From Verticiella sediminum (GTDB lineage Bacteria > Pseudomonadota > Gammaproteobacteria > Burkholderiales > Burkholderiaceae_B): a stretch of 64,000 nt of DNA. A model generated the notes under the pieces. The model saw nothing but the letters and a program-made list of their open reading frames with translations, was not told the origin of the DNA and ran no database searches. A program made the translations under genes and the position numbers. This document shows positions 1 through 8,427 of the stretch, in pieces (position 1 is the stretch's first letter; each line of letters opens with the position of its first letter). The DNA is taken from positions 434,001 to 498,000 of the forward strand of contig NZ_VLTJ01000029.1 in assembly GCF_007558815.1 (NCBI RefSeq), read 5' to 3'.

Positions 1-151
1 CGGCGTCGGGATCGCCGCGCTTCGGACAATCCTCGCGCCGGGCCCAGGGCGTACGGATGCGGCCGATGAACCAGACGCCGGCATCGAAAGCCTCCGGCGT
101 CGCCACCGACCGCTCGTGCGGGCGTAGCGGATCGGCTGGACGGTCAGCCAT
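1..151 (-). CDS. trmO: TrmO/TsaA-family tRNA methyltransferase, N-terminal part only
   Basis: Only the first 50 codons are inside the window; the gene runs off the left edge. The translation contains FIGRIRTPW followed by REDCPKRG, the conserved N-terminal signature of the TrmO (TsaA, UPF0066) family. That family uses S-adenosylmethionine to methylate N6 of threonylcarbamoyladenosine at tRNA position 37. The ATG overlaps the end of modC by 8 bases, so the two genes are probably translationally coupled. The family assignment rests on this short motif alone. Proteins of this sub-type are sometimes annotated simply as SAM-dependent methyltransferases. Confidence 0.72.
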   Translation of the reverse strand, partial: MADRPADPLRPHERSVATPEAFDAGVWFIGRIRTPWARREDCPKRGDPDA

Positions 152-851
152 CGGCGCCGCCCCTGGCGCCCGCATCCTCGAGCACCTGGCCGGCCTCCAG
201 GCGCACCACGCGATCCGCCAGCATCGCGACCTCCGCCATGTCGTGGCTCACCATCAGCGTGGTCGCGCCGAACGCGCGCACCAGGTCGCGCAGCACGCCC
301 TGCATCGTCGCCCGGGTGCCGGGATCGAGGGCCGACAGCGGCTCGTCCAGCATGAGCAGCGCCGGCCGCCGGGCCAGGGCCCGGATGAGCGCAAGCCGCT
401 GGCGCTGGCCGCCGGACAGGCGGGCCGGGCGGTGATCGGCCAGCGCGCGCAGGCCGGCGAGTTCGAGCAGCGCTTCCGCCTGCGCCCGGCGCTGCGCCCG
501 CGGATGCCGGGCCAGCGCATATTCGACGTTGCGCCGCGCCGTCATGTTGGGGAACAGTGCGTAGTCCTGGAACACGAAACCGATGTTGCGCCGCCTGACC
601 GGCAGGAACACGGACCTGGCGGTATCGCACCAGACCTCGCCGCCAAGCACCACCCTGCCCGCCTGGGGGCGGGCCAGTCCGGCCACGATCCGCAGCAGCG
701 TGGTCTTGCCGGCGCCGGACGGCCCGCAGATGGCAACGAATTCGCCCTGGGCGGCGCTCAGCCGCACGTCGAGGCGAAACGGCCCCTGCGTACCGTTCAA
801 CGCCGTCTGCGCACTCACCTCCAGCACACCCGCGCCATCGCCGCCGTGCAT
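144..851 (-). CDS. modC: Molybdate-type ABC transporter ATP-binding protein
   Basis: A 235-residue ABC ATPase that would power oxyanion import from the inner membrane. It has Walker A GPSGAGKTT, Q-loop FVFQDYALFPNM, signature LSGGQRQR, Walker B LLMLDEPLSALD and switch SHDM. The C-terminal regulatory (TOBE/MOP) domain of long ModC proteins is absent; this is the short form. The open frame extends upstream to 953, but the ATG at 851 follows AGGAAGGG at good spacing and gives the family length. It is divergent from modA-modB-modD across a ModE-like palindrome, which supports molybdate or tungstate as substrate. It is cotranscribed with trmO, which starts inside its stop codon. Confidence 0.85.
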   Translation of the reverse strand: MHGGDGAGVLEVSAQTALNGTQGPFRLDVRLSAAQGEFVAICGPSGAGKTTLLRIVAGLARPQAGRVVLGGEVWCDTARSVFLPVRRRNIGFVFQDYALFPNMTARRNVEYALARHPRAQRRAQAEALLELAGLRALADHRPARLSGGQRQRLALIRALARRPALLMLDEPLSALDPGTRATMQGVLRDLVRAFGATTLMVSHDMAEVAMLADRVVRLEAGQVLEDAGARGGADG

Positions 852-877
852 CCACCCTTCCTGTAGAGTTGACTCAA

Positions 878-903
878 TCGCTATATACAGTGAAATATAG
901 CGA
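878..903. promoter_or_regulatory. ModE-like operator between modC and modA
   Basis: A perfect inverted repeat with 9-bp arms, TCGCTATAT and ATATAGCGA, separated by 8 bases, in the 86-bp divergent intergenic region. The arms resemble the CGnTATAT / ATATAnCG half-sites bound by the molybdate-responsive repressor ModE. Placement between the two divergent transport units would let one site control both. No modE gene lies in the window. The match to ModE is from memory of the consensus, not a scored search. Confidence 0.7.
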
Positions 904-937
904 ATAGGCGGCCCGGCTCGCCATATCGAGGAACCCC

Positions 938-1657
938 ATGCGCATCGCTGCAACCCTTGCCCTGTCCGCCGTGGTCGCGGCTTCCCACATTCCGCTGGCG
1001 CAGGCCGACGAGCTGACCATCGCCGCGGGCGCGGGCTATCGCCGGCCGGTGACCGAGGCCATCGCCGCCTACGAGGCGCAGTCGGGCGCGAAAGTGGGCC
1101 AGGTCTATGGCAACCTCGGACAGGTCTTCGCCCAGGCCCGGGAAAGCGGCAGGATCGGCATGGTCTGCGGCGATCGGGCCATGCTCGAGAAGGCCGAGGG
1201 GCTCGCCTTCACGCGCTTCGTGCCGCTGGGCCAGGGCCGGCTGGTGGTGGGCTATCGCCAGGGCCTGAGCCTGGGCGCCCCCGAAGAGATCGCGCGCGAC
1301 GATATCAAGCGCGTGGCCATCCCGGACGAGAAGAACGCGGTCTACGGCGTCGCGGGCCGGCAGTATCTCGACAAGTCCGGCCTGAGCGCCAAGGTGGACG
1401 CCAAGCTGCTGGCGGTGGCCACCGTGCCCCAGGTGACCGCCTACCTGGTCAGCGGCGAAGTCGACGCCGGTCTGCTGAACGCCTCCGACGCCATGGGCGC
1501 GCAGGACAAGATCGGCGGCTACCTGCCGGTGGACCCGGCGCTCTACGAGCCGATCCGCATCGACTGCGGGGTCCTGGACGAGCGCGCCGCGCAGGGCCTG
1601 GCCGAATTCCTCGATACCGACGCCGTGCGGGACATCGCCAAGAAATACGGCATGTGA
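938..1657 (+). CDS. modA: Molybdate-like ABC transporter periplasmic binding protein, divergent ModA
   Basis: A 239-residue periplasmic solute-binding protein. Residues 1-23 form a signal peptide ending in AQA before DELTIAAGAGYRRP. The mature part follows the ModA fold order (LTIAAG, GNLGQVFAQARESG, RFVPLGQGRLVVGY, SGEVDAGLLNASDA). The serine-containing AAS/ASL oxyanion loop of classical ModA is replaced by AAGAGYRRP, so this belongs to a divergent ModA group whose ligand may be molybdate, tungstate or a related anion. GAGGAA precedes the ATG. Its stop is 3 bases before the modB start. The context (modB, modC, modD, ModE-like box) supports the role. Confidence 0.78.
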   Translation: MRIAATLALSAVVAASHIPLAQADELTIAAGAGYRRPVTEAIAAYEAQSGAKVGQVYGNLGQVFAQARESGRIGMVCGDRAMLEKAEGLAFTRFVPLGQGRLVVGYRQGLSLGAPEEIARDDIKRVAIPDEKNAVYGVAGRQYLDKSGLSAKVDAKLLAVATVPQVTAYLVSGEVDAGLLNASDAMGAQDKIGGYLPVDPALYEPIRIDCGVLDERAAQGLAEFLDTDAVRDIAKKYGM

Positions 1658-1660
1658 GGC

Positions 1661-2353
1661 ATGGCAGGCGGCCTGGGCGCATGGCTGGCCGATCCAGCCC
1701 TACTCTTTCCGCTGCGCCTGAGCCTGCAGATCGCGACGGCCACGCTGCTCGTGCACGCGGTGCTGGGGCCGCTGCTCGGCTGGGCGCTGGCGCGGCCGGG
1801 ATGGCCGGGGCGCACACTGCTCGACATCCTGGTCACGCTGCCGATGGTCTTTCCGCCCATCGCGCTGGGGTTCTTCCTGCTGGTGCTGCTCGGGCGGCGG
1901 GGCTGGCTGGGCGGCTGGCTCGACGAGACCTTCGATTTCAGCTTCGTCTTCTCGACCTGGGGCGTGCTGCTGGCTTCCGTCATCGTCGGCCTGCCCCTGA
2001 TCGTCAAACCGGTCGAAGCCGCCATCGCCGCCCTGCCGGCGCACCTGGCCGAGGCCGCGCGCACGCTGGGCCACGGCGAGTGGTCGATCTTCTTTCACGT
2101 GATCCTGCCCAACCTCAAGGCCGCCATCGCCACCGGCCTGCTGCTGGCCACCGCGCGCTCGCTGGGCGAGGTCGGCGTCACCTTGATGCTGGGCGGCAAC
2201 ATCGTCGGACGCACCAACACGATCTCGCTGGAGATCTACAACGCAGTGACCCAGGGCGAGTACCCGCGCGCGGCCGTGCTCTCGGCGGGGCTGGGGGCAT
2301 TTTCCATCCTCGTCATCCTGATTCTGCGGCTGCGCGGCCCCGAGCGCGGCTGA
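1661..2353 (+). CDS. modB: Molybdate-type ABC transporter permease
   Basis: A 230-residue inner-membrane permease with about five hydrophobic segments. It carries the cytoplasmic EAA loop EAARTLGHGEWSIFFHVILPN that docks on the ATPase, and the family motif ARSLGEVG followed by LGGNIVGRTNT typical of ModB/CysT permeases. It starts 3 bases after modA and ends 19 bases before modD, so the three genes form one unit. The partner ATPase is the divergent modC. Length is normal for ModB. Confidence 0.87.
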   Translation: MAGGLGAWLADPALLFPLRLSLQIATATLLVHAVLGPLLGWALARPGWPGRTLLDILVTLPMVFPPIALGFFLLVLLGRRGWLGGWLDETFDFSFVFSTWGVLLASVIVGLPLIVKPVEAAIAALPAHLAEAARTLGHGEWSIFFHVILPNLKAAIATGLLLATARSLGEVGVTLMLGGNIVGRTNTISLEIYNAVTQGEYPRAAVLSAGLGAFSILVILILRLRGPERG

Positions 2354-2372
2354 ACCCTGAGAGAACCCCATC

Positions 2373-3215
2373 GTGTGGATACTGCCCGAAAGCGAGATAG
2401 ACCGATTGATCTTCGAGGACGCCCCCGGCGGCGATCTGACCACGGCGGCCATGGCCATCGGCGAGCAGCACGGACGCCTGGCGTTGCGCGCCCGCGACGC
2501 CATGGTGCTGGCGGGCGTGGAAGTCGCCGCGCGCATGATGGAGCGGGTGGGCCTGCAGGCGCGCATCGAGACGCGCTCGGGCGCGCGGCTCGAACCCGGG
2601 GCGCCGGTGCTCTCGGCCACCGGCTCCGCCGCTGCGCTGCACCGGGTCTGGAAGTCGGCCAAGAACCTGATGGAAAGCCTGAGCGGCATCGCCACGGCTA
2701 CCCGCGCCATGGTCGATGCGGTCGAGGCCGTCGCGCCGGACGTGCGCATCGCCCTGACGCGCAAGACCTTTCCCGGCAGCCGGGTGCTGTCGCAGCTTGC
2801 GGCCATGGCGGGCGGCGGCATCGTCCATCGCGCCGGCCTGTCCGAGACCATCCTGATCTTCGCCGAGCACCGCGCGTTCCTGCGGGACGAACCGCTGCAC
2901 GCGCTGGCCGCGCGCATGCGGCGCGCGGCGCCCGAGCGCAAGATCGAGATCGAGGTCGGCTCCGTCGCCGAGGCGCTCGAGGCCATCGATGCCGGCTTCG
3001 ACGCCATCCAGTTGGAGAAATTCGCGCCGGCCGGGATGGCCGCGGTCGTCGCGCACGCCCGGTCCCGGCAGCGCCCGCCGCTGATCGCGGCCGCGGGCGG
3101 CATCACCCCGGAAAACGCCGCGCAATGCGTGAGCACCGGCATCGGGCTGGTTGTGACCTCGTGGCCGTATGCCGCGCGGCCGCGCGATCTGGCGACCGAG
3201 TTCCAGCCGGTCTAG
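2373..3215 (+). CDS. modD: ModD, quinolinate phosphoribosyltransferase-like protein of the mod locus
   Basis: A 280-residue protein of the ModD family, homologous to nicotinate-nucleotide pyrophosphorylase (NadC). Visible motifs are EDAPGGDLTT near the N-terminus, the kinked-helix segment NLMESLSGIATATR, TRKTFPG, HRAGLSETILIF and the C-terminal AAGGITPENA. ModD proteins occur in molybdate transport operons, but their exact reaction is not established; a cofactor-linked pyrophosphorylase role is usually proposed. The start codon is GTG at 2373, 19 bases after modB. No competing start fits better. Confidence 0.85.
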   Translation: MWILPESEIDRLIFEDAPGGDLTTAAMAIGEQHGRLALRARDAMVLAGVEVAARMMERVGLQARIETRSGARLEPGAPVLSATGSAAALHRVWKSAKNLMESLSGIATATRAMVDAVEAVAPDVRIALTRKTFPGSRVLSQLAAMAGGGIVHRAGLSETILIFAEHRAFLRDEPLHALAARMRRAAPERKIEIEVGSVAEALEAIDAGFDAIQLEKFAPAGMAAVVAHARSRQRPPLIAAAGGITPENAAQCVSTGIGLVVTSWPYAARPRDLATEFQPV

Positions 3216-3269
3216 ACTGGCCGCGGCCCCGGGGGCGACACCGGCCACAGGCCGCGCGAGGCCCCGTCT

Positions 3270-3371
3270 CAGGCGACCAGCGCCTGCGCGCCCGGCGTAC
3301 CGGCCTTCGCCGCCGCGCTGACCCGGGCGCGCTGCCGATCCAGGTGCGAAGCTGATCGATGTCCGGTGCCT
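3270..3371 (-). pseudogene. Possible remnant of a dehydratase/hydratase gene
   Basis: Just downstream of the CoA-transferase stop, on the same strand, one frame reads DIDQLRTWIGS. This resembles the N-terminus of MaoC/FAS1-type CoA hydratases that often sit beside CaiB-family transferases. The segment has no ATG, the similarity ends after about a dozen residues, and a second frame continues to a TGA at 3270. I read this as a deletion scar of a hydratase gene. The match is short and could be chance. Confidence 0.25.
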
Positions 3372-4622
3372 TCAGGGCGTGTTTTCGGCGTGGCCCGGGT
3401 TCGCCATCAGATCCTGGATTTGGGCATCGGACTTGCCCAGTACCTCACGCAGGATTTCCGCCGTGTGCTGCCCCAACATGGGCGGCGGCACGCGGTATTG
3501 CACCGGCGAACCCGAAAAACGCATCGGGCTGGCGGTGATGGGTACGCTGACGCGCAAGGGATGTCCCTGCATTTCTCGGCGCAGCCCGCGCGCCAGGGCC
3601 TGCGGGTGGTCGAAGGCCTGGCCGATATCGTTGATGGGGCCGCAGGGCACGCCCACGGCTTCGAGTTGCTCGATCCAATCGTCGCGCCGCCCCTTGCGCA
3701 TGATCTCCACCAGCAAGGGGATCAGCGCCTCGCGGTTGGAGACACGCAGCCGGTTGGTGGCGAAGCGCGCGTCCGTGCCGAGTTCCGGCGCGCCGATCAC
3801 CTTGCAGAAGGCACGGTACTGTCCGTCGTTGCCCACGGCGACGATCAGGTGCCCGTCGCCGGCGGCGAACACCTGGTAGGGCACGACGTTCTGGTGCGCG
3901 TTGCCGGCGCGTCGGGGCGGCTCGCCGCTCAGGAAGTAATTGGTGTTCTGTCCTGCCAGCATCGCCACATGGCTGTCGAACAGCGCGATGTCCAAGTGCT
4001 GCCCCAAGCCGCTGCGCATGCGTTCCTGCAGGGCGGCCAGGATGGCCACGGTGGCGTACATGCCCGTGAAGACGTCGGTGACGGCCACACCAGCTTTCTG
4101 CGGGCCGCCGCCGGGCAGGTCGTCCCGTTCACCGGTAATGCTCATCAGGCCGCCCATGCCCTGAATCATGAAGTCATAGCCGGGTCGCTCGGCGAAGGGG
4201 CCATCCTGCCCGAACCCCGTGATCGAGCAGTAGATCAGGCGGGGATTGATTTCGCGCAGGCTGTCGTAGTCCAGGCCGTACTTGCGCAGGCCGCCGACCT
4301 TGAAGTTCTCCACCAGCACGTCGCTGGCCATGGCCAGCTCGCGTATGACGCAGGCCCCGGCCGGCGTGGCGATGTCCAGGGCCAGCGAGCGCTTGTTGCG
4401 GTTGGCGCTCAGGTAATAGGCCGATTCGGCCGTGTCGCCGCCGTCGTGGTCCTTCAGGAACGGAGGGCCCCAGTCGCGCGTATCGTCGCCCGTGCCGGGC
4501 CGTTCGACCTTGATCACGTCGGCCCCCAGGTCGGCCAGGTTCTGGGTGCACCACGGGCCGGCCAGGATGCGGCTGAGGTCGAGCACGCGTGTGCCCTGGA
4601 GGGGGGGCGTTCGTTGGGTCAT
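3372..4622 (-). CDS. CaiB/BaiF class III CoA-transferase
   Basis: A 416-residue family III CoA-transferase, cytoplasmic, moving CoA between carboxylic acids. It opens with LQGTRVLDLSRILAGPWCTQNLADLGADVIKVERPG, the family hallmark. The presumed catalytic aspartate is D183 in GVAVTDVFTGM, and the C-terminal GVPCGPIND loop is present. The frame is open to 4790, but the ATG at 4622 follows AAGGA and matches the family N-terminus. Its neighbour upstream is a Bug receptor, followed by a second CoA-transferase, all on one strand; together they probably import and CoA-activate an organic acid. The specific acid is not deducible. Confidence 0.88.
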   Translation of the reverse strand: MTQRTPPLQGTRVLDLSRILAGPWCTQNLADLGADVIKVERPGTGDDTRDWGPPFLKDHDGGDTAESAYYLSANRNKRSLALDIATPAGACVIRELAMASDVLVENFKVGGLRKYGLDYDSLREINPRLIYCSITGFGQDGPFAERPGYDFMIQGMGGLMSITGERDDLPGGGPQKAGVAVTDVFTGMYATVAILAALQERMRSGLGQHLDIALFDSHVAMLAGQNTNYFLSGEPPRRAGNAHQNVVPYQVFAAGDGHLIVAVGNDGQYRAFCKVIGAPELGTDARFATNRLRVSNREALIPLLVEIMRKGRRDDWIEQLEAVGVPCGPINDIGQAFDHPQALARGLRREMQGHPLRVSVPITASPMRFSGSPVQYRVPPPMLGQHTAEILREVLGKSDAQIQDLMANPGHAENTP

Positions 4623-4764
4623 GACTGTATCCTTGCGGTGCCGCAGGTCGTTACCTGCGCATGCGCCTTCGCGCGGAGGCGGCCGCCGCGCTTTACGGAA
4701 CGCCAGGCGGCGAGCGCGTGCGATCGCGTCGATGCGCCGCGGTACCGGAGCACCGCGGCCTTGT

Positions 4765-5751
4765 TCAATCCGGTTTGATGCCCAGTTCACCGATGGTGGC
4801 GGACCAGCGGTCGAACTCCTTGCCGACGAACGCCCGGCATTCGGCGCGGTCCAGGCCCATGGGCTCGGCGGCCTGGAACTTCAGGCTTTTCTGCACCTCG
4901 GGGTCCTTCAAGGCTTCCTGCAGCGCATTGTTGAGCTTGTCCAGGACGGCGGCCGGCGTGCCCTTGGGCGCCATCAGCACCTGCCACGTACCCGCTTCGT
5001 AGCCCTCCAGACCCGACACGCTTTCCGACAGCGTGGGCACATTGGGCAGCGACGGCGACCGGTGCGCCGATGTCACAGCCAAGGCCGTGACCTGGCCGCT
5101 CTGGATGAACGGCAACGCGCTGTTGAACGCGCCCGAATACATGAAGTCCACGTTGTCGGAGGCCACGTCGGTGAGCGCCGGGCCATTGCCGCGGTAGGGC
5201 ACGTGCTGAAAGCTGGTCTTCAGCCGGTTGGCGATGTCCAGGGCCACCAGATGGTCCATGGAGCCCGTGCCGGACGAGCCCAGGAAATACGACCCGGGCT
5301 TGCCCTGCATTTGCTGGAAGAAGGACGCCGCGTCCGCCTTGCCGACCTTCCTGGCCGTCAGCAGCAGCAACGGGACGGCCACCGAGCAGCCGGCGGTCGT
5401 CATTTCCGTCTTCGGATTCAGATCGTCGCGGTGATAGAGCGCCGTGGCCGTCGCCATCGACGAGGCCGCGTAGAGCAAGGTGTAGCCGTCGGCCTTGGCG
5501 CGCACGAGTTCCTGGCTGGCGATGTTGCCGCCGGCGCCCGGCTTGTTCTCGATGATGACGGGCTTGCCCAGCAATTCGGACACGCGCCTGAACACCACCC
5601 GACCGATCGCGTCGGTGGGGCCGCCCGGGGCGAAGCCCACCAGGACGGTGATGGGCTTGGACGGGAAATCGTCGGCAGCGTGCGCCGGAACGGCCGCCAC
5701 GCCCACGGTCAGCGCTGCCAGCGCGGCGGCGATGCAGTTCATCTTGCTCAT
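4765..5751 (-). CDS. Bug/TctC-family periplasmic solute receptor (1)
   Basis: A 328-residue tripartite tricarboxylate transporter receptor. A signal peptide (residues 1-25, AVPAHA) precedes DDFPSKPITVLVGFAPGGPTD and NKPGAGGN, the two ligand-loop signatures of the Bug family. AAGGAGA lies 8 bases before the ATG. The protein would capture a carboxylate or related anion in the periplasm, but no TctA or TctB membrane component is nearby. It lies between two CoA-transferase genes on the same strand, so it probably serves the same substrate. Bug proteins can also act as sensors. Confidence 0.9.
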   Translation of the reverse strand: MSKMNCIAAALAALTVGVAAVPAHAADDFPSKPITVLVGFAPGGPTDAIGRVVFRRVSELLGKPVIIENKPGAGGNIASQELVRAKADGYTLLYAASSMATATALYHRDDLNPKTEMTTAGCSVAVPLLLLTARKVGKADAASFFQQMQGKPGSYFLGSSGTGSMDHLVALDIANRLKTSFQHVPYRGNGPALTDVASDNVDFMYSGAFNSALPFIQSGQVTALAVTSAHRSPSLPNVPTLSESVSGLEGYEAGTWQVLMAPKGTPAAVLDKLNNALQEALKDPEVQKSLKFQAAEPMGLDRAECRAFVGKEFDRWSATIGELGIKPD

Positions 5752-5777
5752 TGGATGTCTCCTTGCTCGTTATGGAA

Positions 5778-7205
5778 TCAGCGTGCCAGCCACTGCGGCG
5801 CGTGGGCGCCGTTCGGTGCGGGCGGCAGGGCCCAGCGCGCGCGGGTGCGCGAGAACTGCGCCACCGGCGGCAACTGCTGCAGGACGCCATAGGCCGAGTC
5901 GCGCGTCTCGATGACCGGCTCCAGACCCTCGGCGAAATGGCGCCGGGGCTGGGCCGGATCGAAGCCGGCGCGCAGGCCCAGGCTCTGCACCCACATCGAC
6001 GTGCGGGTCAGCGAGACCTTGACGTGATAGCTGCCGCCTTCCCTGGTGCGACGCAGCAGGGCGAGCATGACGCCGGCGGCGCCGAGGTAGCCTGTCAGGT
6101 AATCGTTCAGCAGATAGGGCGGCACCACACGCGGGCGGCCGTCGACGGCCTCGCTGTGCGAAATGCCCGCGGCCGTCTGGCCCAACTGTTCGAACCCGCC
6201 CCACGCGCCCCAGGGGCCACCGTCGCCGAAGGCCGTCACGGTGACGTAGATCACGCCGGGGCGGATCGCCGCCACGTCGGCGGGGCCCAGCCCGTGGCGC
6301 TGCATGCTGCCGGGCCGCCACGACTGCACGACCACGTCGGCGCCGCTGGCCAGTTCGCGCGCCTTGGCGGCATCGCGGGGCGCGTTCAGGTCGATGAAGG
6401 CGGAACGCTTGCCGATGTTGGTATCGATGGTCTGGCGGAACGGATCCTGGATCATGGGCGAGGTCACGCGCAGCACGTCCGCGCCGTGTTCGGCCAGCGA
6501 GCGCGCCACCACGGGGCCGGCGATCACGTGGCCCAGGTCCAGCACGCGCAGTTGATCCAGCGGCCGTTCGCCGGCGCGGGCCGGTTCCGGCTCGCTGTCG
6601 GCGATCTTCTCGATCTCGATCACGGGCCGCTGCGCCAGCCACTGGCCCTGAGGATGGGCGCGCCATTCCTCGGGCGAACGCGAATAGACGCCGGGCAGCT
6701 TGCGATCGGCGAAGGCCTGTTCCAGGTCCTCCGCCTTCCAGCGGGCGATCGACTCGGCCAGCGCCGCGGACGTGTTGGGACACTGCAGCAAGTCGAGCAC
6801 GCCGTCGCGCAAATGCGGGTAGGAACCGATCGGAAAGAACCAGCGACCGTCGGCCGTCCTGTAGTAGTCGGCCTTCAGTTCCGTGAGCAGGGACAAGGCC
6901 GGCAGTGCATAGCCGCTCTGGGTCTGGAAGTGGCCGGGGTTCAGCGAGCTGGCGGCCTGCATCCAGTCGATCGCGATCGTCTGGCGCTGGCCGGTGGCCT
7001 GGTGGTGCCACTGCTCGACCCCCAGGGCGTAGGCGCCGATGGAGGCCGCCGCCGCAACGGTGATTTTGTGCGGGCTGTCGAAGACCGGCGCGCAGCCGTA
7101 AAGATGCAGGCGCCGGGAAGCATCCTGCCCCAGTGCGGGCTCGCAGGCCAGAAGACCGGAGATGGCGTCGTAGGTCTCGTCCGCGCTGTGGGTTGTCTCG
7201 CTCAT
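5778..7205 (-). CDS. Permuted-type class III CoA-transferase
   Basis: A 475-residue CoA-transferase of CaiB/BaiF type with an unusual order. Residues about 75-200 look like the distal (substrate) half of the family (DGRWFFPIGSYPHLRDG, SPEEWRAHPQGQWLAQRPVIEIEKI). The canonical N-terminal half begins only at residue 216 with LDQLRVLDLGHVIAGPVVARSLAEHGADVLRV. The aligned catalytic aspartate is D368 in LLNDYLTGY. The start at 7205 follows AGGATGAAGAA. Such two-part transferases are known but poorly characterised. It is the promoter-proximal gene of the Bug/CoA-transferase unit and is divergent from a LysR gene. Confidence 0.85.
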   Translation of the reverse strand: MSETTHSADETYDAISGLLACEPALGQDASRRLHLYGCAPVFDSPHKITVAAAASIGAYALGVEQWHHQATGQRQTIAIDWMQAASSLNPGHFQTQSGYALPALSLLTELKADYYRTADGRWFFPIGSYPHLRDGVLDLLQCPNTSAALAESIARWKAEDLEQAFADRKLPGVYSRSPEEWRAHPQGQWLAQRPVIEIEKIADSEPEPARAGERPLDQLRVLDLGHVIAGPVVARSLAEHGADVLRVTSPMIQDPFRQTIDTNIGKRSAFIDLNAPRDAAKARELASGADVVVQSWRPGSMQRHGLGPADVAAIRPGVIYVTVTAFGDGGPWGAWGGFEQLGQTAAGISHSEAVDGRPRVVPPYLLNDYLTGYLGAAGVMLALLRRTREGGSYHVKVSLTRTSMWVQSLGLRAGFDPAQPRRHFAEGLEPVIETRDSAYGVLQQLPPVAQFSRTRARWALPPAPNGAHAPQWLAR

Positions 7206-7305
7206 TTCTTCATCCTGGTAAGACGCGAGCGGCAAAGTCTAAGAGTCGTACATATTGCTGTCCAACATATAATTCAGGGGTCTACGAGACATTAAATAGC
7301 TCAAT

Positions 7306-8280
7306 ATGCTGAACGGTCGTTTGTTGCGTCAATTCATCGCTGTGGCCGAAGAGCTGCATTACGGGCGCGCCGCCCAGCGTGTCGGCATGGCGCAATCGCC
7401 GCTCAGCACGGCCATCCAGAAACTGGAGGCTTATCTCGATACGCCCTTGTTCGAACGCAACCAGCGCTCGGTGGCGCTGACGCCGGCCGGGCGGGCGTTC
7501 CTGGACGAGGCCTATCAATGGCTGCGCTACGAAGAGGTCGCCGTCGCCCGCACACATTCGGTACGCAACGGCGTGATCGGGCAATTGATGGTGGGTTTCA
7601 TAGGCAGCACCGGCTATGGCTTCATGCCGGAGCTGGTACGGCAATTCCGCCAAGAGTATCCCCAGGTGCGCCTGCGCCTGATCGAGATGACCACCAAGGA
7701 TCAGCTAGAACGGCTGCGCGGCCGCTATATCGACGCGGGTCTGTTGCGCACGCCGCTGCCGTACCAGGCGACGGACATCGAAACCCGGCTGTATCGGTAC
7801 GACCGCCTGATGGCGGCGCTGCCCAAGGCTCATCCTCTGGCGGGACGGCAGATCATCGACCTGCGCGAGCTGGCGCGCGAATCCTTCGTCGCCTTTTCGC
7901 GCGAACGGATTCCTGCCGCGCATGCGCAATTGATTTCGGCCTGCGCCAGCGCCGGCTTCTATCCCGACATCGAACAGGAATGCACGCAGATCGCCAGCAT
8001 CATCTGCCTGGTTGCCGCGGGCGTGGCAGTGGCCTTGATTCCGGGCAACCTGGCCTCGCTGCTCCATTCGGACGTGCGGTATGTGCCCTTGTCCAACGAC
8101 CCCGCGGGGCTATCCCAATGCGTGTCGCTGGCCTGGCGCAAGGGCGACGACAACCCCGCGCTGGCCTCGTTCCTCAAGGTGGCGGGGGCGCTGCAGGTGG
8201 ATATCGCCTCACCGGACATCGCTGCACAGCATGACGACTGTGCGGCGACAGGCAAGCACCCCGGCGTCGATAGCGGTTGA
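7306..8280 (+). CDS. LysR-family transcriptional regulator
   Basis: A 324-residue LysR regulator. The N-terminal winged helix-turn-helix spans about residues 1-60 (LLRQFIAVAEELHYGRAAQRVGMAQSPLSTAIQKLE, then LFERNQRSVALTPAG). The effector-binding domain follows (GQLMVGFIGS onward), with the BenM/CatM-like segment HPLAGRQIIDLREL. It is divergent from the CoA-transferase / Bug / CoA-transferase unit with 100 bp between starts, the classic arrangement for a LysR gene controlling its neighbour. No strong Shine-Dalgarno is visible. The inducer is unknown. Confidence 0.9.
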   Translation: MLNGRLLRQFIAVAEELHYGRAAQRVGMAQSPLSTAIQKLEAYLDTPLFERNQRSVALTPAGRAFLDEAYQWLRYEEVAVARTHSVRNGVIGQLMVGFIGSTGYGFMPELVRQFRQEYPQVRLRLIEMTTKDQLERLRGRYIDAGLLRTPLPYQATDIETRLYRYDRLMAALPKAHPLAGRQIIDLRELARESFVAFSRERIPAAHAQLISACASAGFYPDIEQECTQIASIICLVAAGVAVALIPGNLASLLHSDVRYVPLSNDPAGLSQCVSLAWRKGDDNPALASFLKVAGALQVDIASPDIAAQHDDCAATGKHPGVDSG

Positions 8281-8347
8281 GCCCTTCAGCGGCTGCGAGA
8301 CCGCTGGCTGCATCGGCTGGCCTCACGGCATCGGGGATCCACCGTAA

Positions 8348-8366
8348 AGACGCCGGAACGGCGTCT
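8348..8366. terminator. Hairpin between convergent genes, possible terminator
   Basis: A perfect 8-bp stem, AGACGCCG and CGGCGTCT, with a GAA loop in the 147-bp gap between the convergent LysR and dioxygenase genes. There is no T-run on either side, so intrinsic termination is uncertain. Nothing else was recognised in the gap. Confidence 0.4.
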
Positions 8367-8427
8367 GGACCCCTGCCGCAGCCACGGCCCGGGCGCCCGC
8401 CCGGCGAAACGAAGCGCCGATGCCGGA

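Noticed and set aside
4432-5892. A 486-codon open frame on the plus strand
   Set aside because: It is opposite real CoA-transferase and Bug genes, is rich in Arg/Gln/His/Gly and has no domain signal. Such antisense frames are common in DNA of this GC content.
7206-7305. LysR T-N11-A type site in the divergent gap
   Set aside because: ATATTG and ACATAT segments give only a weak imperfect dyad.
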